Shown here: piece by piece, positions 11,802 through 23,801 of the stretch
How the letters are laid out: each line of letters starts with the position of its first letter
How positions within the stretch are numbered: the first letter of the stretch is position 1
From: Zygnema cylindricum
Lineage: Eukaryota; Streptophyta; Zygnematophyceae; Zygnematales; Zygnemataceae
NCBI GenBank assembly: GCA_037447655.1
Contig: JBBHKE010003498.1
Coordinates: forward strand, 276,643 to 340,642
Reading direction: 5' to 3'
Length of the DNA stretch: 64,000 bases
Position numbers and translations under genes: made by a program
The notes under the pieces: generated by a model
Seen by the model: the letters and a program-made list of their open reading frames with translations, nothing else
Databases searched by the model: none
Told to the model about the DNA's origin: nothing

Positions 11802-12842
11802 CGGAAGCGTGATGAGAGGAACAGTGGTGACGAGCGGAAGCGTGATGAGAGGAAGAAAGACAAAGGTAAACCTTATCGGAACTTTGGTGGAAAAAGAGGG
11901 AGAAGAAAAGACACGGGGGCTTTGAAAAAAGGGGTTTGCTTCTTTTGTAGGGAACCGGGTCATTATATGGAGGAATGCCCTTGTTTGGAAAAACTTAGAA
12001 GTTGGAATGTGGATGAGGAGGACGAAGAGGAAGAGGAGAAAGAGGATGAAGAAAAATTAGAGCTTCTTCACATCGGTAGAATGGGGAAGAGAGAAAAGTA
12101 CACAGAAATTGGACGAAGGCAACAGTGTGCTTTTGGAGGTATAAGGGAAGTAAAGAGAGAGGAGATACTTGAAGAAGTTCAAAATATTGAGGATAGTTTC
12201 ATAGATATTTTCGAAACAGAAAACTGGTCGGAAAGGGAGACTTCAACGGATTCCGAGGAAAGGGGAGAATTAATTCTAGAGGGGGTTTTAAAGGATAGGG
12301 GAGAAGAGAAATATTTATTGGGAATTAAAATAGAAAGTGATAGTGGAAAGAATTCCATGGGAGACAGTGAGGGAAGTTCAGAAAATGGGGTAATTATCAT
12401 GGATAAAAATATGATTACGGAAGTAGATCTTATGAGGAACCTATCGGGGACTAGTGGTTTTTGGGAATATTTGGAGGTGGATGGATTTGACATCACTACT
12501 TGGTGTGATGTCTCTTGTGAAGATGTGCCTGTAAAAGGGTTATCATCCGGGTATGTGTTGAAGGTTGGGGATGGGGCTGGTTGTTTGAATTTCAAGAGGG
12601 AAAGTGGATTTAGTATGGATGGAAAAGGGAAGAGGTGGATAAAATCTTTGCTCGGATTTAAGAAAAATGGGATGTTAAATAAAATGTGTGATACAATTAT
12701 CATTTCAGTTCATTTAATGCACTGTGTTAAATACTTAAGTTTTATGAAAGGAAAAGGAAAAAGGAAAAAGAAAAGGAAAAAGGGGAGGGGGTGTTTGTTT
12801 ACTTGTTTGTGGAAGTTGAAAGGAAAACAGACTAGAAAATAA
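11802..12842 (+). CDS. Element D second frame: Gag zinc knuckle fused to reverse transcriptase/RNase H remnants
   Basis: The frame is open from just after a TAG at 11799-11801 to the TAA at 12840-12842, which overlaps the polypurine tract. It begins with basic RKRDER repeats, then a CX2CX4HX4C knuckle (CFFCREPGHYMEEC), then a Glu/Asp-rich stretch. Later segments align in order with element B pol: EEKYLLGIKIE with EAKYILGIQVE of the reverse-transcriptase end, TTWCDVSCED with QTWSDASYGD of RNase H, RWIKSLL with LWVKSML, and MCDTIIIS with WCDNQAAIA. So a large internal deletion fused gag to the end of pol, and the fusion frame has stayed open. The protein has no visible enzymatic capacity. No ATG opens the frame at the knuckle, so expression would need recoding or fusion with the first frame. 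Confidence 0.7.
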   Translation, partial: RKRDERNSGDERKRDERKKDKGKPYRNFGGKRGRRKDTGALKKGVCFFCREPGHYMEECPCLEKLRSWNVDEEDEEEEEKEDEEKLELLHIGRMGKREKYTEIGRRQQCAFGGIREVKREEILEEVQNIEDSFIDIFETENWSERETSTDSEERGELILEGVLKDRGEEKYLLGIKIESDSGKNSMGDSEGSSENGVIIMDKNMITEVDLMRNLSGTSGFWEYLEVDGFDITTWCDVSCEDVPVKGLSSGYVLKVGDGAGCLNFKRESGFSMDGKGKRWIKSLLGFKKNGMLNKMCDTIIISVHLMHCVKYLSFMKGKGKRKKKRKKGRGCLFTCLWKLKGKQTRK

Positions 12843-12848
12843 GGGGAG
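12841..12848 (+). other. Polypurine tract of element D
   Basis: AAGGGGAG lies immediately before the 3' LTR, where plus-strand DNA synthesis is primed in LTR elements. Confidence 0.85.
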
Positions 12849-14090
12849 TGTTGATATTTGAGTATTTTATAGGTTTGTATTAGGATAGAAAAAGAGCTGA
12901 GGCGGTCTGCCTCTAACTCCTCTTTCCAAGCCCCCATACTTGTTGTAGTCACTGAAGGCTGGATAGGGAGCTAGAGCCATGGCTGCCTAGGCTCTCTAGA
13001 GAAGACAGGGGGTAAATTAGGTAGACTTACCAAAAGTTAGTTGACGGACCCAGGAATTGATCCTGGTACCTACCGTCCGTCAATCCTCAGTAGCCGTTAG
13101 CTCTAGCCGTTATGTCTAGAACAGATATTACGATATATAGGGTTTGACAGATATATAAATCATAATATGTAGATTAATCCGTTTAACGGCTAATAGATAC
13201 TTAGTACATAGATACAGTTTAATTTAGTACGAAGTACGGAATGGGGGCAGAACGGATACCGCGCATTTGTTTCGATAGCGAAACAAATACCGCGCATTTG
13301 TTTCGACAGCGAAACAAATACCGCGCATTTGTTTCGATAGCGAAACAAATACCGCGCGTCGAATTTCAGCGGCTAGGATTGTAGCCGATTTTGATCGGAC
13401 GGCCACGATAGGTGTCGCGATCACGGAACATGTACTTTTGGCGTTTTTCAGCCATCGCCACGTAATGTGACACGTGGCGCGACAATGTTGGATTGCGGCG
13501 ACTCCGGAGATTGCGGAAACAAATCCAGCTATGACACGTGTCGACAATTTGGCCATGTTGTACAATGGCCGTACAGAAAGTACACCGGCACCTGTACTTT
13601 TATGTACGACACAGTAATTTGATTGGTGCCGTACTTCAGTAGATAGAGTTTTAGAGGGGGAATAGGACTTAGGAAATTTTGGGTAGATAGCTGTCTCTCC
13701 CAGAGAGCACCTTGTATAAATGGCTAACTTTGGGCAGCCATAACTATCAATTTACTTGACCATTTTCAGTGATTCTTTTTGCTGTGAACTCAGGGGAGTC
13801 CAGGCTACACAGGGGTGTAGTCGGTCAGAGTTTTTGTCTGCCAGGGTGGCTGTATTTCTAAGGGAAAGTCAAAGTGGGTGAATGTGTCCAAATCTCATAT
13901 TGTAACTTTGCATTCTGTGGTGGAACTGAGCACACAGAAAGTGTTATTTCACAGGGGTGAATCTATATTGGGGTTCTGACTGTCAAGGGGTCAGTCACTT
14001 GGGTTTATATTAACTTGGAGTCGGCACTATCTAGATTAGCTTCTTTTGGATCTGCATACTCTGAGGGCCAATGGAGGTCTCAGAGTTTCC
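12849..14090 (+). repeat. 3' LTR of element D
   Basis: It is 1242 bp, nearly identical to the 5' LTR. Its last base is C where the 5' copy has A. The same hairpin array sits at 13256-13352, and the LTR-borne ATG is at 14071. Confidence 0.93.
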
Positions 14091-14092
14091 TA

Positions 14093-15573
14093 CTACACCG
14101 TGAATCGCTATTAGCGCAAGGAAATAATTAGTGTACAAAGATAATTACTGTTATTAAATATAATTAAAAAACATTTTACTCTAATTAATTCATAACTCTA
14201 ATTCAAGTATTTTTTCCCATAGTGTGGCCGACTAGCCAGTATAACCTGTGTTCACATATACAACGTTTGAACACGTGAGAACACGTTCGCGTGATTTTTC
14301 TTCGTCTTTATTATTGGGAATCAAATTTGAGTGCGCTTTTACGTGGCGACGCACTCAATTTCATGCGTCGACGCCTTTTCTTAACACTTATTTTGTAAGG
14401 GTACTTTCGTAAGTATCAGAAACGCATGTTTGTTCATCTGTTTTTTAGCGAAGATTCTTGTACAACTTTCAGAGCATTCGTATGTAAAAAAATGAAATCG
14501 TAACTTTTGATTGTGACTGAAGTAGATATGGGTGTAATTTGTGACGATTGTAGACGAGTACAAAACTTGAGACAATTGATGATGTTTACAAAATAGCGAC
14601 GGTTGTAGACGTCTAGCTACTTGTGACATTGTAGATGTTTAGGGTTTGTGATATTTTGACCTCACGCTCAAATTATGATAGCGTCGACGTCACTAATTCC
14701 AAAACATTCCGCCATGGTTTCCGGATTTTATTTTTTCGTCGCTTCTCACTCTACTTGCCACCAAAACAAGCTAAAAGACAGCCAAAATAAATTTTTTTTA
14801 TATATCTTTCATTTGATACCTTTCTTGCCTTTCTCATTGCAAGAATTGTGAGATAGACACGTTAGTGGGAGAGTAAGAGAGAGAGAGAGGCGCTTTCACG
14901 GAATTCGCTTTTGCGAAATGGCGTTTGTTGGTCGAAACCTCCTCCACGGCCCTGTAAGGAAAAAAACGCATGGAAAAAAAGTCACGCACAAAGCAGCAAA
15001 CGTGCAGTGGGTTTTTTTTTTTGGTACTCAGCGCACAAAAATTATCAAAAACTTTTGACACGTGCGACATCGCCTGCCTATTCGCTCACCTCATGTAACT
15101 ATGTTTGAAATCACCTCGCGGGGTGATTTTATATAAAGTTTGAAGATGAGCTGAAGGGATGCAAAATTGGGTCGAAATGCGCTAAACGACAAACTACATC
15201 GCGCTAGACGACAAACTGTATTACATATGAAGTTTCACGGTAACGCAACTTGTACGGTAGTAATTTCAATTTTTTGGTATGGCTGCGGATTTTCACATTT
15301 TTTTCTAAAATAAGAAGAAAAACAATAGAAAACAACTGTTACTTTAACACATGCGAAAGTACCCTAAGTCTATACAAATAATAAGCAGTTTTAGTACGAA
15401 CTGACACATTCGGTAAAACATATTATTCAAGTTTACCATAAATTAGAGTTATTAACGCTGATTATCCAGTATTAATTAATGTAGAAAAAAAATTAGTGTT
15501 ATTAGGTTAGACGGTCAAAAATTGGGGGCGCCAAATTAGCGTTATTAAACACTAAAAGCGATTCAAGGTGAAA
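14093..15573. mobile_element. CTACACCG-family TIR element containing repeat R1, copy 1
   Basis: The left end CTACACCGTGAATCG at 14093 is matched by a diverged inverted end, GCGATTCAAGGTG, near 15559-15573. The interior (about 14215-15440) is a repeat found again at about 36090-37080 in the same orientation. Shared landmarks are GTGTTCACATAT, GAGTGCGC with GCGACGCACTC hairpins, a GA run, and GAGGCGCTTTCAC. No gene is supported. Confidence 0.6.
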
Positions 15574-17019
15574 TACAATAAAAATGAGTTGTGTTATAAA
15601 TTTTGACTTAAGGTATCAAGCCCCATGCCATAGGAGTCCAATTTGGGGGGGGGCTGGCCTTAGCATTCTGGTTCACCTACCATGCATGCCCTCGTCTTTC
15701 GTTACTATTGTTGACCAACATGCCTCGATAGTACTCGAAACTGAACACGCACTTATTTCCTCCACAAACTAATTGCAGCAATCTAAGAGCTCAAGGCGAA
15801 ATTGTACCATTGTATAATCTCCACTTATTTGGATCGGTGCCCGATTCGATTAAATCCATCACCAACAATACAAGTCTACGACGTAACTATAGCTCACATA
15901 TTTGAAATTGCTTTCTTTTTAACTAACGAGAGAATCCTAATGTAACTATTTTAAGGCTTTCCCGTGAAAGCGAAATAAAAAAGTTTGGGACATGTCTTGA
16001 CCCATTTTCCTATTCTTCCAAATAAAAAAAGAATGGGACATATCTTAACCCTTTTCGTATTCTTCTGAAATTGATAAATGTGAGCAAGGCATCATTTAAA
16101 GACTCAATAACCCATTATCGTATTAATTCAACAAGAATAACGAATACATGATGTACGTGACAAAAACTAGAGAAAATAAGTGTGTTTAAAAAAAACGTGT
16201 AAAAAAAAATTGAAGTCAGTAGTGCTTGCATATTTTTCAATTCTATATAGCTACTGAATGTGATAGGACTTTCTGTTTAGTCACAATCCCTGCGTGGAAT
16301 ACGACCACGAACCAGACTTTTGTGTTTAGTTCGCCATCAAAATGAGAGAGTGGACTATACATAGACCTAACCTCCCTTCGCGAAAAATAATTCATTTTGG
16401 ATGATTATGGCCTAGGTAGGGGTTGAAAAGAACCATATCCATGTAATATATAAATAGACAATTTTTTTAAATGATAATCTTAATTTAAAAGCTGGAAAGG
16501 GGATAGCATCAAAACCCGCTATGGTGTGGTGGCAACAGAAATCGTTGTATGACCTAAAAAAAACACCAAAGATCTAATATCTGAAACTACACAACATGTT
16601 AATTTTGAGTTTTTTAGCACAGTTTGTTATTCCGCAGTGCTTGTGAAAGGTGAAAGAAAAGGCCAAATCATAATTTCTCCCTATGCTGGCGACTATATTT
16701 TGTTGTCTTATAACTTGGAGAAATTAATAAGTTAGATAAGTATTAGAGTATCCATTTAGATGCGACAAATAACGGTGAAGTTAAATATATTTTAGAAATA
16801 GGAGTCATAATTAACTGTTTAACAAATAGGAAATTAAGTAGGGAAGTTTATTGGAAAGAAGTGTTGGCGCGATTTTCTCTGATGGATGTTAAACATGTTC
16901 TGATTACTTTAAAATAAAATATCACTACAACGAGTTTTGTGGGTGTAAAATACATAAAATACCAACAGGACGATTTTTGTGGATGTTTAGTACATAGAGA
17001 AAATAAACTATCTCATGTA
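15574..17019. other. AT-rich stretch, no gene seen
   Basis: I see no gene, terminal repeat or RNA. Near-repeats of GGGACAT-TCTT with TTGACCC occur around 15980-16060. Confidence 0.4.
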
Positions 17020-17024
17020 GCTTA

Positions 17025-18308
17025 TGTTGAAAATTTAAAATTTTAGATAGGGTTGTGAGAGGAGACTAAAATAACTTAGAATATTTTCTAAGTTATTTGC
17101 TGCGGTACTTACTTTAATTGGTGTTACAGTAGCAAAAGTACAAATAGAGTGTATTGTACTTTTACAAGGATACGCGTCGGCAAGAGAAACGTATGCTGGT
17201 TTTACAAAGTGGCGCCGACATTCAGTTACAGGTATCACGCAGGAAACGATTAGATTCACCGTATCGGAAGAACATAATTTAAACCGGTTATTTCGGAAAT
17301 ACATGGTACGGTTCAACGTTATGATCGTTAATTACATTTGCGCCAACGGACGCGATTCACCTGGGACTACAAGCATGATTCACGTGAGACCATAGGTGAC
17401 GCAGCACTCAAGTGCTTCGTACTACACTACGACAATCGGTTTTACTTTAGCGACAAGCACCTGGAACGTTTTATGTACGGTTCCATATCTGAGAATATTT
17501 GGAAAACATTGTTTTGTAGTCTAGTGTAATAAAAATTAGTGTTTCATTAATTAGAACTTTGAAAAAATAATAATTAGGTTTTAGAGGTACACAAGGTACA
17601 GACTAGGTTTCTTACATTTTGGCTGGCGGCGTGGTTCATGTGGACATGCGGACACAGGTTCAAAAAACGAGTTATTCCCACACTTCGCAAAGTACCGCCC
17701 GGGTACCTTGCGATTTTAGGGTCATAGGGTTATTGGTCGTGTTTTTTTTTTAATAAAAAAAAACACGACTGAGAAAAAACCCTAAACATATTTATACGCG
17801 GGGCGTCCGCGCGGCGCGGCGCGTCGTAAAACGAAACGAGTGTCGACGTTGAGAGTAAAACTCCCACACGTTGTCGTTAGCGCGAAAATCGCAAGGTTCA
17901 GTAAAGTACAGGCTCGATACTTTGTCGCAAATCACGATAGTCTTGTAGTATGGTTACCCGAATTAGTGTGACTTGTAGGTATTCACTATGAGTATATAGT
18001 TTAGGACTTAGCCAATTTTGTAGCATCAAGTTTTAGGAATATGATTTTCTAAGGGCACTTTTTGGGAAACTTCCACACATCATATCATATAGTTTAGAAA
18101 GTCATTTAGGCTGCAATTTTGGAAATTGTCAGTTTAATAAGTTGTTTATCACTGTGACTAATTTGAGGCATATTGGCAATTTGAGTCATATTTGTGTTGA
18201 ATCAAAGTTGGTTGTTGGGTCGGTGTTTTGATAGCTTCTGCTATTTTTAATGTCTACTTCCACTACTACTGTTGGTTCTCCTCTTGCAATGGTGATTGTA
18301 TAACAACA
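17025..18308 (+). repeat. 5' LTR of element A
   Basis: The LTR is 1284 bp. It contains a GTCGTG/CACGAC hairpin with T10 and A9 arms at 17736-17769. About 290 bp (roughly 17605-17895) are missing from the 3' LTR. Its last 60 bp carry the gag start at 18250. Confidence 0.88.
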
Positions 18309-21300
18309 GGTTATGGGCCTTTCGTCAAGAATTCCTATCTTCAATGGCTAAAAGTATTTATACTGGGCGGCGATGGTTGAATTGTTGTTTGAAACTGCTG
18401 ACTTATTTGGGGTCTTGGATGGCTCCCTAGATGAAACTTATCCGAGTTCGGCGAAAAAGAATTCAAAGGCAAGGAAGATTCTAATTCTTTGTATTTTAGA
18501 AAATCTGGTCTTGTCTCGCCTAAAAATGAAGAACGCGAAGGATATTTGGACATCACTGAAATCTACTTTTGAGAAAGCGAATGTCCAAGAGGAGCTCTTG
18601 GTGGCTGGAAAAATTTAGGGGTACAAATATTCGGGGGGAACTATAGTCGAGTATTGTGACAACTCTCGTGCACTTATTAGTGCACAATTTTCTGCTGGGT
18701 GGTCATTTTTTGAGTTTCAACAAGCAACTCTGCTTATTAGAGGTCTTCCTAGTAGGATAAAATATGTGTCTGCTCAGTTAAAAAGTCATGATAAAGCTAG
18801 TTAGTCATTTCAATTAGCATACAATCTTATGTTGGAGGAAGAGTCTTATACTAAACCCTTGAAAGAGAAGGGAAAGTCGAAGCTTTTGCCACAGACTTTG
18901 ACAAAAGAAATCAGATTAATCAGAATAAGAATCCGTTTACTCAGAGGCCAAATATACAATCTTCTACTACTTGTTTTTATTGTTTTGAGAAGGGTCATGG
19001 ATACAAGTACTATCCTAAGTTAAAAAATGCTAATGAGACAGGTTCATATAGGCCGGGTTAGCAACAAATCCCATATCACAAAGCTTTTGTGGAAATCTTA
19101 CTCGGGGAAATGATATTTTTTTTGCCTCTGCAACTAATGCAGATGAGTCTTTCAACTTGAATGAGCAAGAGGAGGCGGAGTTATTTGCTATGGCGGCAGC
19201 AATAGAGGGTGTCAAAGAGGCACAATGGGTCATAAACACGGGAGCATCAACCCATATGTGCTAGAACAAGTCGGCTTTTACAAATCTGCAGCAAACGTCT
19301 CCAAAGAGTATATACTATGGTTGTGGGATGAGTGTTCAAACCTCAGCTCAGGGTGATGTCTTTTTAATGGTATTTGTGGGAGGAAAGTCGGTAGAGAGAA
19401 CTCTTCACAATGTTTTGTATGTTCCAGACTTTAAAAGAATCTTTTCTCTACATCCTTAGTGGAGAGCAAAAGCTATGAAGTCATTTTGAAAAGAGGTAGA
19501 CAGGTTGTTAGCAAGAAAGGAAAAATAGCAGTAACACAAATTAGAGATGCTAGCAAAATGCACCAGATGGACATGGCTGAATATAAAAAAAATGATGGTC
19601 TGTACTCTAGTGTCCAATCTGATAATAAGTTGTGGCATAAAAGAATATGACACATGAATTATGATAGTGTAGAGAAAATGGTGAATTCAGGAAAAGTTGA
19701 TGGAGTTTCTCTCACCTCTCATCTTATAAAATCATGTGATGGTTATTCACTTGGTAAGATCCACAGATTGTTGTTTCCACAGGAGACAGACCACAGATCG
19801 GAAAGAGTTCGGAAAGACCACAGATCGGAATGTTCACACCTAATACATTTTTATGTTCTCCGTCTTTCACAAGTGGCTTCGGTTGGAGGCGTCCACTATA
19901 TGGTCACATTTACAGATGACTACTTGAGGTATACAAGAGTTTACTTCATGCAGCATAAAATTGAAGTGTTTACTCACTTCAAGCACTATAGAGTGTGGGC
20001 AGAAAAGCTTCATGGGGTTATGATCTTGGCGATGAGATCTGACAATGGGGGAAAATACAAATCGAAAGAATTTGAAGAATTTCTCCTTAAGAAAGGTATC
20101 ACTCACAATCTTACTGTTCCATATACACTAGAACAGAATGGTGTTTTTGAAAGACTAAATAGGACAGTGACAAAGAGTTCTCGGTCCATGCTTGCACATA
20201 AAGGGCTAGATTTGAAATTCTAGGCTAAAGCACTTAATTGTGCTGTTTATATTAACAACAGAATTGCATCTAGATCTGTTAGCACTACACCTTATGAGCT
20301 TTTGATAGGAGAAAATATTGATGTTATTCACTTTAAGATCTTTGGTAGCAAGTGCTTTATTTTAGACACTTCACAGGATAGATGGAAAATGGAGGCTAAG
20401 GGCTTACCTGAGAGTTTTATGGGGTATGACGATAATGCAAAAGGGTATAGAGTTTTTGTAATTTAGAAACAAAAAGTGATTATCTCTAGAAATATTCAGA
20501 TTAAAGATGAATATGATTCGGTTGACTTAACTTAAGAGACAGATCAACAGAAAAAGGAAAACATGAATATGTTATTTTTCACCATACACAACAAGTCTAC
20601 TTTCCATCGACAAATGGGACACCTCTTCTTTCTGTTCCTCTAGTGCCTTTGTAAGATGCTTCACCCCAAGTTACAACTCAGACAGAAGGAACTGCTACAC
20701 AGTAAATACCAAACCAAGTTACAGTTCAAACAAAGCAGAAAAATTAGAGGTTGCCGACGATTTTAGCCTCAAAATTTCCTGGGTGAAAGAGATCTAGCAG
20801 CCGTCTGCAAACAAGCTCTCACTTTGCTTTTTTTGCAGCTACATAGGAGCCTCTAACGATTCAAGAGGCCTTCTCATCACCTGAGAGAAATCAGTGGATC
20901 GAGGTGGTAAACGATGAATGGAGTCTATTATGGAGGCACAAACATGGGAGCTAGTGGATCTTCCTCCAGGCACAAAAGCCATCGGCATCAAATGTGTATT
21001 TAAGGTAAAGGAAAGGACAACACCATTGAAAGGTATAAGGCCAGAATAGTGGCCAAAGGGTACAATCTAAAAGAAGGTATTGACTTTGAAAAAAACCTTG
21101 TCTCCAGTTGTCAGACTTCCTACTCTCACAATTTTGCTAAGTCTAGCCGCTATAAAGAATATAGAAATACATCAAATGGATGTTAAAACGACCTTATTGC
21201 ATAGGGAATTAAAAGAAACCATTTATATGAAGCAACTTGAAATGTATGTTGAAAATGGAATGGAAGAATTAGTGTGTAAATTAATGAAATCTTTGTATGA

Positions 21301-22485
21301 ACTAAAACAAGCCACGCATCAGTGGAATTTGAAGTTAGATGAGTTTCTGATTGGGCTATATTTTAAGAGAATTAGCTCATATAATTTTGTATATGTCTTA
21401 GAAGGGGAGGATGGGATACTATACATTGTTGTATATGTGGATGACTTATTATAAATAAGCAAGTGAATGAATGAAATAAACCTTATTAAAGCGACGTTAA
21501 GGTCTAGGTTTAAGATGAACGACCTAGGTGAGGCCAAGTATATCTTAAGAATACAGGTACAAAATGACAAAAACAAAAGATTGATTATGTTGACTCAGAA
21601 AGAAGCAATAGGTAACATGCTAGAAAAATTTGAAATGAAAGATGTAAAGGGATCTGTAACTCCCATGGAATTCAGCCAAAAATAGGAAGGAATTGATTCA
21701 GACTCAAACATAATGGTTTGTGAGAGTCTAGAGACAAGGGAGGAAGAGTTTATAGCTTCAAAGCCATATACAGAGGCAGTCATAAGTCTTATATATTTTA
21801 TAAATTGTACGAGAGTTGACATTGCAGCAGCTGTGGGAGTCTTGAATAGAAGAGTGCAGAATCCTAGAAAGACAAAGTGGGAAGTATTGCTGCAACTGTG
21901 AGAGTCTTGAGTTAAAGTCTGCATAATCTTAGAAAGACAGAGTGGGAAGCTGTAAAAAGTGTGCTGAGATATCTTGCAGGTACTCGAAATTTTAAGCTTG
22001 TACTCAGAGGAGGAGAGGTGAAAATACAGACTTGGAGCGATGCTAGCTATGGAGACATGCCAAGCCGGAAATCTACAACCGGCTTCGTTTTGAAGATTGG
22101 AGATGGAACTTGCTGCTGGAGTAGCAAATTACAAAAGGTTATAGCTCAATCCACAATGGAGTCAGAATATATGGCAGCAGCTTGCGCCCTCAAAGAGCTC
22201 ATATGGGTCAAATCCATTTTACAAGATCTTAGGTATATGCAAACAGGTCTTCAGGCTATTTGGTGTGACAACCAAGCAACCATTGCAATTGCCTCTAACC
22301 CTAGCCATCACTTAAAAAGCAAACACATGGATGTTAGACATCACTTTGTCAGAGAATAAGTACTTGCAAAAGTCATTAAATTGTGTTATTTACCAGACAA
22401 GAAGATGGTGGCTCACATGTTAACAAAAACCCTCCCTGCTCCTAAGTTACAGCTTTGTAGAGAGGTTATTGGACTAAATGAGTAA
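18250..22485 (+). pseudogene. Copia gag-pol polyprotein of element A, decayed
   Basis: It aligns along its whole length with element B. The start is in the LTR. The Gag knuckle reads CFYCFEKGHGYKYY, so the last Cys is lost. The protease motif is NTGA instead of DTGA. Integrase core is at about 19654-20223 (SDNGG, then NGVFERLNR). Reverse transcriptase with YVDDL lies at 21080-21454, and RNase H with TWSDASYGD and MESEYM at 21961-22359. Many stops replace Trp codons, for example at 18616, near 18800 and at 20221, pointing to C:G to T:A decay. A roughly 65-bp tandem duplication sits at about 21826-21955. Confidence 0.9.
18309..18319 (+). other. Primer-binding site of element A, half-tRNA type
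   Basis: GGTTATGGGCC directly after TAACAACA is the 11-nt complement of the initiator tRNA-Met anticodon arm, and is in frame with gag (V-M-G). Confidence 0.8.
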
Positions 22486-22508
22486 CTAAGTCTAAATATT
22501 TAAAGGAG

Positions 22509-22907
22509 TGTTCAAAATTTAAAATCTTTGTTTAGGGCTGTGAGAGGAGACTAAAATAACTTAGAATATTTTCTAAGTTATCTGCTATAGCACTTACCTT
22601 AATTGGTGTTACAGTAGCAAAAGTATAAATATAGTGTATTGTACTTTTACAAGAACACGCGTCGGCAAAAGAAACGTATGCAGGTTTTACAGAGTGGCGC
22701 CGACTTTCACTTACACGTATCATGCAAGAAACGATTAGATTCACCTTATCGGACGAACGGAATTTGAACAGGTTATTTCGGAAATACATGGTACGGTTCG
22801 ACGTTATGATGGTTAATTACATTTTCGCCAAAGGACGGGATTCACCTGGGAACACAAGCGTGATTCACGTGAGACCACAAGTGATGAAGCACTCAGGTGC
22901 TTCGTAC
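22509..22907 (+). repeat. 3' LTR of element A, first part
   Basis: It starts TGTTCAAAATTT after a purine run (AAAGGAG) and ends at CGTAC, the target duplicated by element B. It resumes after 28932. Confidence 0.88.
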
Positions 22908-23801
22908 TGTTGTTTTTTTGGAAAGCTTTCAGTCTCAGAGCTGCGCAGCTGCTTTACAGACAAAGCAACGCAGTGTTATACAGACAGAGCAACGCAGCTG
23001 CTATACAACAGAGCAGCGCAGCTGCTATACAACAGAGCAGCGCAGCTGCTATATAGCAGCATAGCTGCTATACAGCAGCACAGCTGCTATACAGCAGAGC
23101 AGCTGCTATACAGCAGAGCAGCTGCTATACAGCAGAGCAGCGCAGCAGTAGAGCAGCGCAGCAGCAGAGCAGCGCAGCAGCAAAGCAGCGCAGCAGCGAA
23201 GCTGCAACACAGACAAGACAAGGCAACCACGATTATATTTGATATGGTCCGTACGGACAACGCAACGTCTGATATTTTTAATGTGATTCTGTACAGGATA
23301 GAGCAACTGCGATAGATACGATTCTAGTCAACTTAGTGGGAACTCAGTGGTAACTTAGTGGGTAGCTCAGTGGTAGCTCAATGGTAGCTTAGTGGTAGCT
23401 CAGTGGTAGCTCAGTGGTAGCTTAGTATTAGCTTGGCAGCTTGACGTACCTCTCAGGTACACTGGTATTGCCGGTACAACACAAGTATAAGACTTAGGAC
23501 TCATAACATATAATGTATCCAGAATTCCAAGTAGTAAAACTGCACACAGTTTTTGGGAAACTTTTGAGTATTATATCTTGAGTGTTGTCGGGTCAATTGT
23601 GCTATAACTTTGGGAGTTATCAGTGTTTATTCTACTCTATATTCTGATAGAGTTTTGTGAGGTTTGGATGCTTGTATAAGAAGTGGTGAGCACTTAAGAA
23701 CAGCTGTTTGGTAGGATTCTTGATAGCTTCTGAGAGTGTATCATGTCTACTTCTACTACTACTGCTGCTCCTCCACCTGCACCGGTGGTTGTAGAACAAC
23801 A
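22908..23801 (+). repeat. 5' LTR of element B
   Basis: TGTTGTTTTT to AGAACAACA, 894 bp. It carries a tandem array of GCAGCTGCTATACA- and GCAGAGCAGC-type units (about 22945-23205), then a run of TCAGTGGTAGC units (about 23335-23435). The gag ATG is at 23743. Confidence 0.93.
22945..23205. repeat. GCAGC-rich tandem array in the LTR of B
   Basis: Units of about 10-24 bp built on GCAGAGCAGCGCAGC and TGCTATACA. Shorter versions are in the 3' LTR of B (about 28150-28310) and both LTRs of C. Open frames of Ser/Ala/Gln repeats here are artefacts. Confidence 0.85.

Larger units (their letters stand above)
9718..14095 (+). mobile_element. Copia-like element D, gag-bearing and non-autonomous, with TSD
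   Basis: The element proper is 9723-14090 (4368 bp) between TACTA duplications at 9718-9722 and 14091-14095. The two LTRs are both 1242 bp, and I count only about seven differences between them, so the insertion is recent. The internal region is only 1884 bp. It has a primer-binding site (10965), gag, a second frame ending in a remnant of reverse transcriptase and RNase H, and a polypurine tract (12841-12848). There is no protease, integrase or complete reverse transcriptase, so mobilisation must have been in trans. It landed in the terminus of a CTACACCG-family element. Confidence 0.92.

Noticed and set aside
17736-17769. Terminator-like hairpin with T and A runs
   Set aside because: It lies in a retrotransposon LTR in a eukaryotic context; bacterial-type termination is not expected.
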